Source: Ignavibacteriota bacterium
Lineage (GTDB): Bacteria; Bacteroidota; Ignavibacteria; UBA10030; SZUA-254
Direction of reading: 5' to 3'
Assembly: GCA_016212665.1 (NCBI GenBank)
Contig: JACREZ010000008.1
Location: forward strand, 18,034-82,033
Length of the DNA stretch: 64,000 nucleotides
Shown here: piece by piece, positions 1 through 9,099 of the stretch
Position numbering within the stretch: position 1 is the first letter of the stretch
Layout of the letters: every line of letters starts with the position of its first letter
Notes under the pieces: generated by a model
Seen by the model: the letters and a program-made list of their open reading frames with translations, nothing else
What the model was told of the DNA's origin: nothing
Databases searched by the model: none
Translations under genes and position numbers: made by a program

Positions 1-1
1 A

Positions 2-2023
2 ATGCCTGTGAACTGGTGCGCGGGATTGGGCGCGGTTCTTGCGAACGAGGAAGTTGACGAGTGGGTTGAGAAGGGATTCAAAGTCGAGCGGCGAATGATG
101 AAGCAATGGATGCTTCGGATAACTGCGTACGCTGACCGGCTTGAGGAGGATTTGGCGGGACTTCAATGGCATCCCGGGATTTTGGAGATGCAACGGAATT
201 GGATTGGGAAATCGGAGGGAGCCACTATTAATTTCGGATTTCGAATTTCGGATTTCGGATTGCTGAATACCGATCCTTCGGTTCACTCAGGACAGGTTCG
301 CGGATTGGAAGTGTTTACAACAAGGCCTGATACAATTTTCGGGGCGACGTATATGGTGCTTGCGCCTGAGCATCCGCTGGTGGATGAGTTAACGACGACC
401 TACGGTCTCGTAGAGAAGGAATGTTTGAATGCTGTACGTGAGTATCGTGAGGCGACGAAATTAAAGAGCGAGATGGAACGGACGGCGTTGGAGAAGAAAA
501 AGACCGGCGTGTTTACGGGTGCGTATGCAATAAATCCTGCAACCGAAAAACCTATACCGATTTGGATTGCTGATTATGTGTTAGTCTCGTATGGAACGGG
601 TGCAATCATGGCGGTGCCCGGGCAGGATGAACGGGATTGGGAATTTGCTGAAGTGTATAATCTGCCGATTGTGAGAACGGTTCAACCCCCATCGGATTTT
701 TCAGGGAAGGCATTTACGGAAGATGGTCCGGCAATCAACAGCGGATTTCTTGACGGGTTGTTCATTGATGATGCGAAGAAAAAAATCATTGCATGGTTGG
801 AAGAAAAGGGAATCGGAAAGCGAGCGGTGAAATACAAACTGCGCGATTGGTTGTTCTCGCGTCAGCGGTATTGGGGCGAGCCGGTTCCGATTATTACAAC
901 GGAAGATGGAATTGTGCGTGCGTTGCCTGAATCGGAATTGCCGTTGTTGTTGCCGCCGAGCGATTCGTTCAAGCCAAGTGAGACGGGAGAATCTCCGCTT
1001 GCGACAATCACCGATTGGGTGAACACAGTTGACCCGGTAACAGGAATGAAAGCGCGGCGGGAAACTCACACGATGCCGCAATGGGCTGGTTCGTGTTGGT
1101 ATTACCTGCGCTACATTGACCCGAAGAATGAGAAAGAGTTTATCTCAAAAGCAAAAGAAAAGTATTGGATGCCGATTGATTTGTATGTCGGCGGTGCGGA
1201 ACATGCAGTGTTACATTTGTTGTATGCACGGTTCTGGCATAAAGTGTTGTTCGATTTGGGATATGTTTCGACGAAGGAACCGTTCTCCCGCTTGATTAAT
1301 CAAGGAACGATTTTGGGTGAAGACGGACAAAAGATGTCGAAGTCGCGGGGCAACGTCATCAATCCTGATGATGTTGTGAAAGAGTATGGAGCGGATTCGC
1401 TCCGGTTGTTCGAGATGTTCATGGGTCCGCTTGAGGATACGAAGCCGTGGTCAATGCATGGAGTGGAAGGAGTGTTTCGTTTTCTCAATCGCTCGTGGCG
1501 TATGATGGTGAATGAGGACGGAACATTAAACAGCACAATCGGGAATGTTCCGCTTTCGACAGAACATGAACGGTTGCTTCATAAGACAATCAAAAAAGTA
1601 ACGGAAGATGTTGACACGCTGAACTTCAACACGGCGATTTCTCAGATGATGATTTTTGTAAATGAATTTTACGGGTTGAATCCGAAATCAAAGTCGGCGA
1701 TGGAGATGTTTGTGAAGTTGCTTTCTCCGTTTGCTCCGCACATTGCGGAAGAGTTGTGGCAGAAGTTGGGACATAAAAAATCAATCGCATATGAACCATG
1801 GCCACAATACGATGAAGCGAAGACGAAAGATGATTCGGTGGAGATTGTTGTGCAGTTCAATGGGAAGTTGAAAGCAAAGTTTCAGGCGCCGATTGGATTG
1901 GATGACGAAGCGTTGAAGACAATGGCATTAGCGGATGAAGCAGTGAAGCGAAATCTTGATGGCAAACAGATTGTGAAAGCGATTGTTGTGAAAAACCGGC
2001 TTGTGAATTTGGTGGTGAAGTAG
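2..2023 (+). CDS. leuS: Leucyl-tRNA synthetase, 5' end outside window
   Basis: This class I aminoacyl-tRNA synthetase charges tRNA-Leu. The window opens inside the gene: the HIGH motif is upstream and the visible 673 residues start near an NWC segment just before the editing domain. The CP1 editing domain is recognisable by TTRPDT at about residues 106-111 and by [24 protein letters not shown] sequence further on. The catalytic loop KMSKS lies at residues 444-448, followed by the anticodon-binding domain and a C-terminal domain ending in [10 protein letters not shown]. Between SEG (about residue 74) and TTRPDT there are about 15 more residues than in E. coli LeuRS. They are encoded by repeat-like DNA at about 229-300 (see findings) and the frame is kept. 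Identification is secure; the true start is not visible. Confidence 0.97.
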   Translation: MPVNWCAGLGAVLANEEVDEWVEKGFKVERRMMKQWMLRITAYADRLEEDLAGLQWHPGILEMQRNWIGKSEGATINFGFRISDFGLLNTDPSVHSGQVRGLEVFTTRPDTIFGATYMVLAPEHPLVDELTTTYGLVEKECLNAVREYREATKLKSEMERTALEKKKTGVFTGAYAINPATEKPIPIWIADYVLVSYGTGAIMAVPGQDERDWEFAEVYNLPIVRTVQPPSDFSGKAFTEDGPAINSGFLDGLFIDDAKKKIIAWLEEKGIGKRAVKYKLRDWLFSRQRYWGEPVPIITTEDGIVRALPESELPLLLPPSDSFKPSETGESPLATITDWVNTVDPVTGMKARRETHTMPQWAGSCWYYLRYIDPKNEKEFISKAKEKYWMPIDLYVGGAEHAVLHLLYARFWHKVLFDLGYVSTKEPFSRLINQGTILGEDGQKMSKSRGNVINPDDVVKEYGADSLRLFEMFMGPLEDTKPWSMHGVEGVFRFLNRSWRMMVNEDGTLNSTIGNVPLSTEHERLLHKTIKKVTEDVDTLNFNTAISQMMIFVNEFYGLNPKSKSAMEMFVKLLSPFAPHIAEELWQKLGHKKSIAYEPWPQYDEAKTKDDSVEIVVQFNGKLKAKFQAPIGLDDEALKTMALADEAVKRNLDGKQIVKAIVVKNRLVNLVVK

Positions 2024-2064
2024 GAGTGGTATTTTTCTCTGGCTACACGGAACTCATCCCCCGG

Positions 2065-2089
2065 CCCCTTCTCTTTTCAAGAGAAGGGG
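2065..2089. repeat. Palindromic intergenic repeat, possibly leuS terminator
   Basis: A perfect 11-bp stem (2065-2075 pairing with 2079-2089) around a 3-nt TTC loop, made of CCCCTTCTCTT and its complement. It lies 40 bp after the leuS stop. There is no U-run after it, so a Rho-independent terminator is doubtful. The form resembles dispersed palindromic repeats rather than a gene-specific terminator. Confidence 0.6.
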
Positions 2090-2110
2090 AGGATATGGGA
2101 TAATAAAACG

Positions 2111-2929
2111 ATGAAGCCATCAATTACATTAGTGATTGCGGTTTATAATGCTGTCAGGTATCTCGAATTTATTTTTGAAGCGTTGAAGCGGCAATCGTTC
2201 AGAGAGTTTGAAGTGATTGTTGCTGATGATGGGTCGGGACCGGAAATTAAAGAATTAATCGAACGAATACGTCCATCAGTTTATTTTCCGATTCAACATC
2301 TCTGGCATGAAGACAACGGCTTTCGGAAAAACATTATGCTGAACAACGCTATTCGTGCTTCACAGTCGGATTATCTGGTTTTTATTGATGGAGATTGTGT
2401 GCCGCATAAAGACTTTTTGTCTGACCACTGGAACCATCGTCAGGAACATGGTTTGTTGTGTGGTAAGCGTGTAAATTTAAGTAAACAATTGACCGAACAA
2501 TTAACTCTGGAAGATATTCAAACAGGAAGATTTGAACGGCTTACTTGGCGACTATTTTTGGACGGTTTGAAAGCACAAAGTATTAATACAGAAGAATCGT
2601 TGAGAATTACTTCACCATTGATGAGAAAATTATTTGTTCAACCTGAAGGAAGAATTCTGGGTTGTAATTTTTCGGTGAAGAAGGAACTCTTGGAAAAGAT
2701 AAACGGATTCAATGAAGATTATCTGGCACCGGGAAGGGGAGAAGATTCGGATATCGCATTTCGATTAGGACTATTAGGCGTTCGCATGGTCTCCATTAGA
2801 TTTCTTGCAATACAAATTCATTTATATCATAGCAGAACCGATGGAAGAGATGAGAACAAATATTTATATGAACATATTGTGGCAACACGTGAAATGATTT
2901 GTAAACACGGTTTGAAGAAACTCGACTAA
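2111..2929 (+). CDS. Family 2 glycosyltransferase
   Basis: A 272-residue GT-A-fold glycosyltransferase that probably adds a sugar to a cell-surface glycan from a nucleotide-sugar donor. The N terminus (SITLVIAVYNAVRYLEFIFEAL) is the typical GT2 nucleotide-binding beta strand, followed by ADDGS near residue 39 and a DGDC metal-binding DxD-type motif near residue 94. The C-terminal part has FNEDYLAPGRGEDSDIAFRL, typical of the galactosyltransferase-like C-terminal segment where the ED pair is catalytic. No membrane segment is apparent, so the enzyme is probably cytoplasmic. The MsbA-type gene starts 3 bp after the stop, so the two are cotranscribed and the substrate is likely lipid-linked lipopolysaccharide core. 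Donor and acceptor cannot be read from sequence. Confidence 0.88.
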   Translation: MKPSITLVIAVYNAVRYLEFIFEALKRQSFREFEVIVADDGSGPEIKELIERIRPSVYFPIQHLWHEDNGFRKNIMLNNAIRASQSDYLVFIDGDCVPHKDFLSDHWNHRQEHGLLCGKRVNLSKQLTEQLTLEDIQTGRFERLTWRLFLDGLKAQSINTEESLRITSPLMRKLFVQPEGRILGCNFSVKKELLEKINGFNEDYLAPGRGEDSDIAFRLGLLGVRMVSIRFLAIQIHLYHSRTDGRDENKYLYEHIVATREMICKHGLKKLD

Positions 2930-2932
2930 TCC

Positions 2933-4777
2933 ATGAACGCATTTTCCATATACAAACGGATTCTCCTGTATGCAAAGCCATACTGGAAGCATATCAGCGG
3001 CTCGATTGCATGTACGGTGTTTTATTCACTTTTCAGCGGCGTTTCGATTTTTCTTTTCATCCCGTTGCTGGATATACTTTTCCATCCTGAAAAGATGCAG
3101 CAACAAGTTGCGCCGGAAACACTTTCCGTTCCCTTCGGACTTGAGAGTGTGTTCGGTAGTTTGAAGGAGGCGTTACTTTCGTTTGTGTTCAGCGGAACAC
3201 AGATGGATGCGCTGTTTAAGATTTGTTTGATTATCGTGCTTTCCTTTTTCTTCAAGAATGTGTTCGGATATTTTCAATCTTTCCTGATGAATTATGCAGA
3301 AGAAGGAGTTATCAAGGATTTACGCAACGCATTGTATCGTCACCTGCACAATTTACCATTGGCGTATTTTTCCAATGAGCGAACCGGCGGACTAATATCC
3401 CGCATCATTAATGATGTCAATCTTATCAATGGCGGCGTCAGCGCGTTCTTTAATACGCTGATTCGCGAACCGTTGTTGATTATTGTGTATCTCGGTTTGG
3501 CAATTACATTAAGTTGGAAACTGACACTTCTCTCGTTGATTGTTTTTCCATTCGCCTTGTCCATTATCAGCTTTATTGCAATTCGATTGCACAAAGAGCG
3601 GGGAGTTTCTCAGGAACAATTAGCCGATATTACTTCCGTGTTGCAGGAAACAATTTCCGGAGTGAAGATTGTAAAGGCGTTCGGGATGGAGGAATTTGAA
3701 AACAAGAAGTTCAATCGTTATACAAGATACTATTTTGACACGCTTATCAAGATTACGCGCATACGCGATATTGCGTCACCAACGACGGAATTGATGAGCG
3801 TGATTGCAGGCGCAGTCATTATTTGGATTGGCGGACAACAAGTCTTACTTGAGCAAAGTTTACGAGCGAGTGAGTTTCTTGGATTCCTGTTCATAATATT
3901 TCAAATTATGCCGCCGGTGAAAGAATTAACCAATGTTAATAATCGTATTCAGGAATCGAGCGCGGCTGGAAAAAGAATTTTCGAGATACTTGACACCGAA
4001 CCAAGTATTCGGAACAATGAGAATCCGAAGATGTTGAGAGAATTCAAATCGCAGATTGAATTTAAGAATGTCTCGTTTTCGTATAATGAAATTGATGCTG
4101 TTCTTAATAACATTTCAATGACGATTGACAAGGGAGAAGTTGTTGCGGTCGTTGGTTCAAGCGGAAGTGGAAAGACGACCTTAGTAGATTTAGTCCCGCG
4201 TTTTTATGATGTCTCAAATGGCGGAATTACAATTGATGAAATTGATGTACGTGATTTCGATGTGAAATCACTCAGAAGTAACATCGGAATAGTAACGCAG
4301 GAGACGATTCTTTTTAATGACACGGTGAAAAATAATATCGCGTACGGGTTGGATGATTGCTCTGATGAAAAGATTATCGCGGCAGCAAAAGCGGCAAATG
4401 CACACAAGTTTATTATGGAGATGCCCGAACAGTATCAAAGCATAATCGGTGAACGTGGAGTAAAATTATCCGGCGGTGAGCGTCAGCGGCTTTCTCTGGC
4501 AAGGGCAATATTGAAAAATCCACCGATATTAATTCTTGATGAGGCAACCTCCGCGCTTGATACAGAATCTGAGATATTAGTCCAGGAGGCGATAGACCAT
4601 TTGATGTCCGGCAGAACTTCGATTGTGATTGCTCATCGGCTTTCTACTATTCAACACGCAAATAAAATAATTGTGTTAAGTGATGGAAAAATAGTTGAAA
4701 CCGGAACTCATGCTGAACTCATTACGAATCAGTCCGGTGTGTACAGGAAGTTGTACGAATTACAATTTCGCTCTTAA
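2933..4777 (+). CDS. msbA: MsbA-type lipid A/glycolipid ABC exporter
   Basis: A 614-residue ABC half-transporter with an N-terminal six-helix membrane domain (about residues 1-330) fused to an ATPase domain. It should form a homodimer in the inner membrane and flip lipid A-core or a related glycolipid. Walker A (SSGSGKTTL) is near residue 408, the LSGGERQRLSLARAIL signature near 511, Walker B ILILDEATSAL near 532, and the H-loop IAHRLST near 565. The length is slightly above E. coli MsbA (582). Its place between glycosyltransferases and an O-antigen ligase supports the lipopolysaccharide role over general drug export, but the family contains both. Confidence 0.85.
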   Translation: MNAFSIYKRILLYAKPYWKHISGSIACTVFYSLFSGVSIFLFIPLLDILFHPEKMQQQVAPETLSVPFGLESVFGSLKEALLSFVFSGTQMDALFKICLIIVLSFFFKNVFGYFQSFLMNYAEEGVIKDLRNALYRHLHNLPLAYFSNERTGGLISRIINDVNLINGGVSAFFNTLIREPLLIIVYLGLAITLSWKLTLLSLIVFPFALSIISFIAIRLHKERGVSQEQLADITSVLQETISGVKIVKAFGMEEFENKKFNRYTRYYFDTLIKITRIRDIASPTTELMSVIAGAVIIWIGGQQVLLEQSLRASEFLGFLFIIFQIMPPVKELTNVNNRIQESSAAGKRIFEILDTEPSIRNNENPKMLREFKSQIEFKNVSFSYNEIDAVLNNISMTIDKGEVVAVVGSSGSGKTTLVDLVPRFYDVSNGGITIDEIDVRDFDVKSLRSNIGIVTQETILFNDTVKNNIAYGLDDCSDEKIIAAAKAANAHKFIMEMPEQYQSIIGERGVKLSGGERQRLSLARAILKNPPILILDEATSALDTESEILVQEAIDHLMSGRTSIVIAHRLSTIQHANKIIVLSDGKIVETGTHAELITNQSGVYRKLYELQFRS

Positions 4778-4782
4778 GTAAT

Positions 4783-5907
4783 ATGCGGCTTCTGAAAATT
4801 CTGACACAAAGCAAGCGTAAGCGAGAAGCACAATTTTATGAATTTATCAAGGATAAGAGTAACGTCAGAAAAATACTTGTTCTCCGTAATGGATTACTTG
4901 GCGATTGTGTTTTCATTACGCCGGTGTTGGAACGATTGTCAAACACATTTCCCGATGCAACCATAGATGTGATTGTGAGCGAACAATCGAAAGAGATTCT
5001 TCGTCATCATCCATCAATACATTCGATTCGATGGATACGTTCACAAGCATCATTTCAAGAACAAATGAAAATGTACATTACACTCCGGCACGAACACTAT
5101 GACGTCGCACTCATCCTCGAATCGAACACGCATTATTCAATCATGTCTCCGTTGATACAAGCAAAATATGTTGTCACGTTTCAGAACTCGTGGGATTTTC
5201 TGTCCGATATTTCCTTCGCATGGAAAGACGGTGTCCATCATGTGGAGTCGGAACTTGAAACAGTAAGAACCTGGACTACGAACGCGAATACAGATTTCCC
5301 GCGACTGTATGTCACCGAAGCAGAAATCAATAAAGGAACAGAGTTATTAATAAGTGAAGGAGTAACGGAAAGAAAAAGAATATTCTGTTTTCATCCGGGA
5401 TGCAATGAACCAGATTCTGTTCGTCAATGGGTTGTTGGACGGTACGCGCGTTTGGCAGAGGTATTGAGTGAACTGTATCAAGTCCAAATCGTATTCACCG
5501 GAGTGAAACGAGATAGACACGAAATTGCAATGATACAGAAACAGATGAAACACGCGTCGGTAAATCTTGCAGGAAAGACATCGCTTCGGGAATTTATGGC
5601 TGTTTTGAAATTGTCGAAATTTGTCCTCGGACCGGATACGGGCGCGATTCATATTGCAACGGCATTGCAAATTCCTTCGGTGATGCTCATGGGCTATTCT
5701 GACCCGGTAAAAACGGGTCCGTATGATTCCGGATTATCAAAAGTTGTCCGGGTGAAATTACCATGCAGTCCCTGCACGGAAACAGAACCGAAACCACAGC
5801 AATGGAATTATTGCAAGGATAACCGTCCTGCAACGTGCATGGAGCAATTAACCGTTGAGCAAGTACTTCACACCATTCAGGAAATGGAAATGCAGAACTA
5901 TCTTTGA
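4783..5907 (+). CDS. Family 9 glycosyltransferase, heptosyltransferase type
   Basis: A 374-residue GT-B enzyme of the RfaF/RfaC (ADP-heptose:LPS heptosyltransferase) family, which transfers heptose to the inner core on the cytoplasmic face. It shows the family's N-terminal LRNGLLGDCVFITPVL segment (usual form R-x-GALGD), then FHPGCNEPDSVRQW where the sugar nucleotide binds, and a C-terminal GPDTGAIHIATALQIPSVMLMG motif that is nearly invariant in GT9. The gene starts 5 bp after msbA and overlaps the next reading frame. ADP-heptose would come from the rfaE1/rfaE2 pair at the other end of the window. Which heptosyltransferase it is (I, II or other) is not decidable. Confidence 0.88.
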   Translation: MRLLKILTQSKRKREAQFYEFIKDKSNVRKILVLRNGLLGDCVFITPVLERLSNTFPDATIDVIVSEQSKEILRHHPSIHSIRWIRSQASFQEQMKMYITLRHEHYDVALILESNTHYSIMSPLIQAKYVVTFQNSWDFLSDISFAWKDGVHHVESELETVRTWTTNANTDFPRLYVTEAEINKGTELLISEGVTERKRIFCFHPGCNEPDSVRQWVVGRYARLAEVLSELYQVQIVFTGVKRDRHEIAMIQKQMKHASVNLAGKTSLREFMAVLKLSKFVLGPDTGAIHIATALQIPSVMLMGYSDPVKTGPYDSGLSKVVRVKLPCSPCTETEPKPQQWNYCKDNRPATCMEQLTVEQVLHTIQEMEMQNYL

Positions 5908-5930
5908 GTGATAGTTCGAGGTGTGAAGAA

Positions 5931-7121
5931 ATGATGAATAAGTTTTTTAAGAGTCCAACAAATATACAGACGATGTTACAGTCGAGAGAATTTTTATTAC
6001 AACTTACAGGATTGACTTTAAAACTTCAAATTGTTAGTCTGATGGTTTCGATTGCGGCGGCTCAAATCTTGTTCGGCTTTCTTCTCATTTTCAGCATACT
6101 GTTGTATCGGCAAGGCGCGAGATACAAACCAACGCGGTTTGATATTCCCATTCTTGTTTTTGTTCTTGCCCGCTTACTTTCTATTATTTTTTCAGAATAT
6201 CCTTCAGAGAGTTTCAACACCATTACGAAGGAATTGATATTCTATTCAAGTTTCTACGCGACGGTATTCTATTTGCAACATGCCACCGAAGAGGAGAGAA
6301 ATGCAGTACTACGTTGGTTATTTATTTCAACAGCGATTGTTGCACTTGTTGCTTCGGGAATAACAATTGTCGGACTGACAAAACGAGCGAGAGGATTTAC
6401 CGGCGGTGGAACACTTGCCACTCACCTGAGTCTCACGATGGTAGTAGCGCTTTGTTTGAAAGAAGAAAAGAAAATATTCAAAGCGCCTCTTCATTTTTGG
6501 TTATTGTTTCTCTCGATGAGCATCGGTTTGGCATTTACATTTACAAGAGGTGATTGGCTTGCAACCTCAATTGCGCTACTCGTCTATGGTTCCTTATTTA
6601 ACAAAAAAATGGTTTTGGGTTTCATAGTGTTTGTAAGCGTCATCGTTCTTTCGGTTCCTTACGCACGCGAGCGTGTTACAACCTTGATGAATCCCTGGGA
6701 CCATTCAAGCGACCGACTGACACTCTGGAAAAATGCAGTGACGCATTTTGATGAACATCCATTCTTTGGTTTCGGTCCTGAAACATTTCATCATGTGTTT
6801 AATGATAGAATGAACATTGATGATAAAGGAATCGGTGCGTGGCATAATGATGTTATTCAGATTTATATGGAAAGCGGCTTGCTCGGTGTTAGCGCTTTTG
6901 TCTTTATGATTGGGTCAGTTGTATATGTCTCAGTAGTAACAATTCGACGAACAAAAATAAACCATAGTAGTTCTGCTGTGCCATTGATGGGAGTGCTTCT
7001 GGTAATTACTTATCTTGTATTGGGTAGTTTCGGCACACCGACTGGCTCTATTACGAACGGGATGCTTTTCAGATTTCTTCTTGCAGTTATTGCTATCAAT
7101 CATCAGGAACGTACACAGTGA
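5931..7121 (+). CDS. O-antigen ligase/polymerase family membrane protein
   Basis: About 396 residues with ten or more hydrophobic segments and a large loop before the last helices containing WKNAVTHFDEHPFFGFGPETFHHVF and then GAWHNDVIQIYMESGLLG, the Wzy_C/WaaL signature. The family joins O-antigen from undecaprenyl diphosphate to lipid A-core on the periplasmic side, or polymerises surface glycans. The ATG at 5931 is preceded by GAGG at 5918-5921 with 9-nt spacing. A TTG at 5904 would overlap the upstream stop by 4 nt and is the alternative start. The core-sugar operon context favours a WaaL role, but polymerase activity cannot be excluded. Confidence 0.85.
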   Translation: MMNKFFKSPTNIQTMLQSREFLLQLTGLTLKLQIVSLMVSIAAAQILFGFLLIFSILLYRQGARYKPTRFDIPILVFVLARLLSIIFSEYPSESFNTITKELIFYSSFYATVFYLQHATEEERNAVLRWLFISTAIVALVASGITIVGLTKRARGFTGGGTLATHLSLTMVVALCLKEEKKIFKAPLHFWLLFLSMSIGLAFTFTRGDWLATSIALLVYGSLFNKKMVLGFIVFVSVIVLSVPYARERVTTLMNPWDHSSDRLTLWKNAVTHFDEHPFFGFGPETFHHVFNDRMNIDDKGIGAWHNDVIQIYMESGLLGVSAFVFMIGSVVYVSVVTIRRTKINHSSSAVPLMGVLLVITYLVLGSFGTPTGSITNGMLFRFLLAVIAINHQERTQ

Positions 7122-7891
7122 ATATGAAAACTATTGGTCTCTCCGTTATTGTGATAACGAAAAATGAAGAACGGAATATTCGGGAATGCCTTGAGTCGGT
7201 GAAGTGGGCTGATGAAATTATTGTTGTTGATTCTCAGAGCAATGACAGAACTGTAGAGATTGCCCGTGAGTTTACTGAAAATATTTTTGTCATCGAGTGG
7301 AAAGGGTACGGAGAGACAAAAAACTTTGCCTTGACAAAAGTAACCAACGAATGGGTATTCTGGCTTGATGCAGATGAACGAGTGCCGAAAGAACTTGCTG
7401 ATGAAATCAAACTGACGATACAATCATCAAGAGAAATGACTGCGTATAAAGTTGCCCGCCGGGCATATTTTCTTGGTAAATGGATTAAACATTGTGGCTG
7501 GTATCCGGGGTATGTTGTACGATTATTCAAAAAAGACTCCGCTCAGTTCACTCAATCGCTTGTGCATGAGAAAGTGGAAATCGCTGGTACTTTCGGACAA
7601 CTACAGCACGACCTGCTTCATTATACGGATGATAATTTATTTCATTACTTCTCAAAATTTAACAACTACACTTCCCTCGCGGCTGAGGAGATGAAAAAAT
7701 CCGGTAGAAATTATTCACTATGGGATGTATTGACTCGTCCACCGTTTTTATTTTTCAAGATGTATTTTCTCCGGCTTGGATTTCTTGACGGGATGCACGG
7801 ATTTATTCTCTCGGCAGTCTCCGCTTTTTATGTATTTGTGAAATACGGAAAATTGTGGGAACTTTACAGACATAATTCAGAAAAGAACTAA
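7118..7891 (+). CDS. Family 2 glycosyltransferase, WaaE/KdtX type
   Basis: A 257-residue glycosyltransferase closely matching the WaaE-like LPS core beta-1,4-glucosyltransferase group: LSVIVITKNEERNIRECLES at the N terminus, IIVVDSQSNDRT, then WVFWLDADERV carrying the DxD-type motif, and an HYTDDNLFHYFSKFNNYT segment characteristic of the group. A C-terminal hydrophobic stretch probably touches the membrane. The GTG start at 7118 overlaps the ligase stop (GTGA), with an ATG at 7124 as alternative. It is the last gene of the envelope-sugar operon. The exact sugar is unknown. Confidence 0.88.
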   Translation: MNMKTIGLSVIVITKNEERNIRECLESVKWADEIIVVDSQSNDRTVEIAREFTENIFVIEWKGYGETKNFALTKVTNEWVFWLDADERVPKELADEIKLTIQSSREMTAYKVARRAYFLGKWIKHCGWYPGYVVRLFKKDSAQFTQSLVHEKVEIAGTFGQLQHDLLHYTDDNLFHYFSKFNNYTSLAAEEMKKSGRNYSLWDVLTRPPFLFFKMYFLRLGFLDGMHGFILSAVSAFYVFVKYGKLWELYRHNSEKN

Positions 7892-7897
7892 TCGGAG

Positions 7898-8209
7898 ATG
7901 AATATGGACTCAAAAGAAAAAGATCAAATATTATTAATTCAACTTTTAGCAATCTTTCAAGGTGCGGCAATGCAACACATGGGAAAGATGGCAGATCCTG
8001 TGACGAACCAAATCGGGCAGGATTTGGGACAAGCGCAATTCGCCATTGACATGCTTGAAATGTTACAAGCGAGAATGAAAGGAAATCTTGACACGGAAGA
8101 AGAGAAAATCTTCACAACGGTACTGCAGGATTTACGACTGAACTACGTTGATGAAGTGACGAAAGCGCAATCGACAAAAAAAGAAGAACCACCTGCAACT
8201 GCGTCATGA
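7898..8209 (+). CDS. DUF1844 family small protein
   Basis: A 103-residue acidic, mostly helical protein. Its core matches the DUF1844 pattern: an N-terminal LLIQLLAIFQGAAMQHMGK segment, DPVTNQIGQDLGQAQFAID, then MLEMLQARMKGNLDTEEE and LRLNYVDEV. The family is widespread in Bacteroidota, Chlorobiota and Deltaproteobacteria and has no assigned function. The start at 7898 has CGGAG just upstream; an ATG at 7904 is also possible. It overlaps nadK by 4 nt (ATGA), so the two are translationally coupled. Confidence 0.85.
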   Translation: MNMDSKEKDQILLIQLLAIFQGAAMQHMGKMADPVTNQIGQDLGQAQFAIDMLEMLQARMKGNLDTEEEKIFTTVLQDLRLNYVDEVTKAQSTKKEEPPATAS

Positions 8210-9099
8210 AGTTCGGCATCGTAGCAAATACGACGAAGCCCGCTCTCAAGGAAATCATTACTGATTTGCTGGCGTATCTTCACAAGTGCAATTTGCAAAT
8301 TGTCCTTGCGAACGACCTTGCTGAGTGGTGTAAGAATAATGTCGGGACAGATTTATTGAAGAATGTCAACATTAGTTCGGAGAATGAATTTGTTCTTCGT
8401 TCTGACATGCTCGTCGCATTGGGTGGCGATGGAACAATGCTTTCAACCGCTCGTCTCGTCGGTTCAAAAGGAAAACCAATTCTCGGAATCAATCTCGGGA
8501 AGTTGGGATTTCTTGCCGAAGTTTCGATTGACGAAACGCATCAGTGTATTGATGATATTATTTCCGACAGGTATTTTCTGGAAGAACGAATGGTTTTGGA
8601 AGCGAAAAGTCTTTCCGATAACGAACTGTTTTACGCTTTAAATGAAATTGTGATTGATAAAGGCGCATTGCCTCGCGTAATTGAAATGGAAACATCCGTT
8701 GATAATGATTACATGGTGACGTATTCTGCTGATGGAATAATTCTCAACACGCCTACCGGTTCAACAGCGTATTCGCTTGCAAGCGGCGGACCGATTGTGA
8801 ATCCTTCGTGCAAAGTAATTACCATCAATCCGATTGCGCCGCATACACTCTCGGCACGGCCGGTGATTGTTTCTGATTCGAGTGAGATAAAAGTCAGTGT
8901 GAAATCCACAGGACATTTTGCTCACATCACTGCCGACGGACAAGTAGAAAAATTTTATGACACACCGACAGAGTTTCTCGTTCGAAAAGCCGATTACAAC
9001 ATCAAACTTGTCAAGCGGAAGCATCGAACATACTATGATTTGTTAAGAGCAAAACTTCAGTGGGGGAAAGATATTCGGACACAAAGAACGGTACAATGA
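8206..9099 (+). CDS. nadK: NAD kinase
   Basis: This enzyme phosphorylates NAD to NADP with ATP or polyphosphate. The 297 residues match the family length. The catalytic GGDGT motif is at residues 73-77, followed by ILGINLGKLGFLAE and the NAD-binding TPTGSTAYSLASGGPIV stretch near 183-199. It is soluble. It overlaps the DUF1844 gene upstream and radA downstream by 4 nt each (ATGA in both cases), giving a tightly coupled DUF1844-nadK-radA unit. Confidence 0.96.
   Translation: MKFGIVANTTKPALKEIITDLLAYLHKCNLQIVLANDLAEWCKNNVGTDLLKNVNISSENEFVLRSDMLVALGGDGTMLSTARLVGSKGKPILGINLGKLGFLAEVSIDETHQCIDDIISDRYFLEERMVLEAKSLSDNELFYALNEIVIDKGALPRVIEMETSVDNDYMVTYSADGIILNTPTGSTAYSLASGGPIVNPSCKVITINPIAPHTLSARPVIVSDSSEIKVSVKSTGHFAHITADGQVEKFYDTPTEFLVRKADYNIKLVKRKHRTYYDLLRAKLQWGKDIRTQRTVQ

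Noticed and set aside
9060..9095. Upstream extension of radA
   Set aside because: It lies within nadK, and the ATG at 9096 gives the conserved N terminus and 4-nt overlap.
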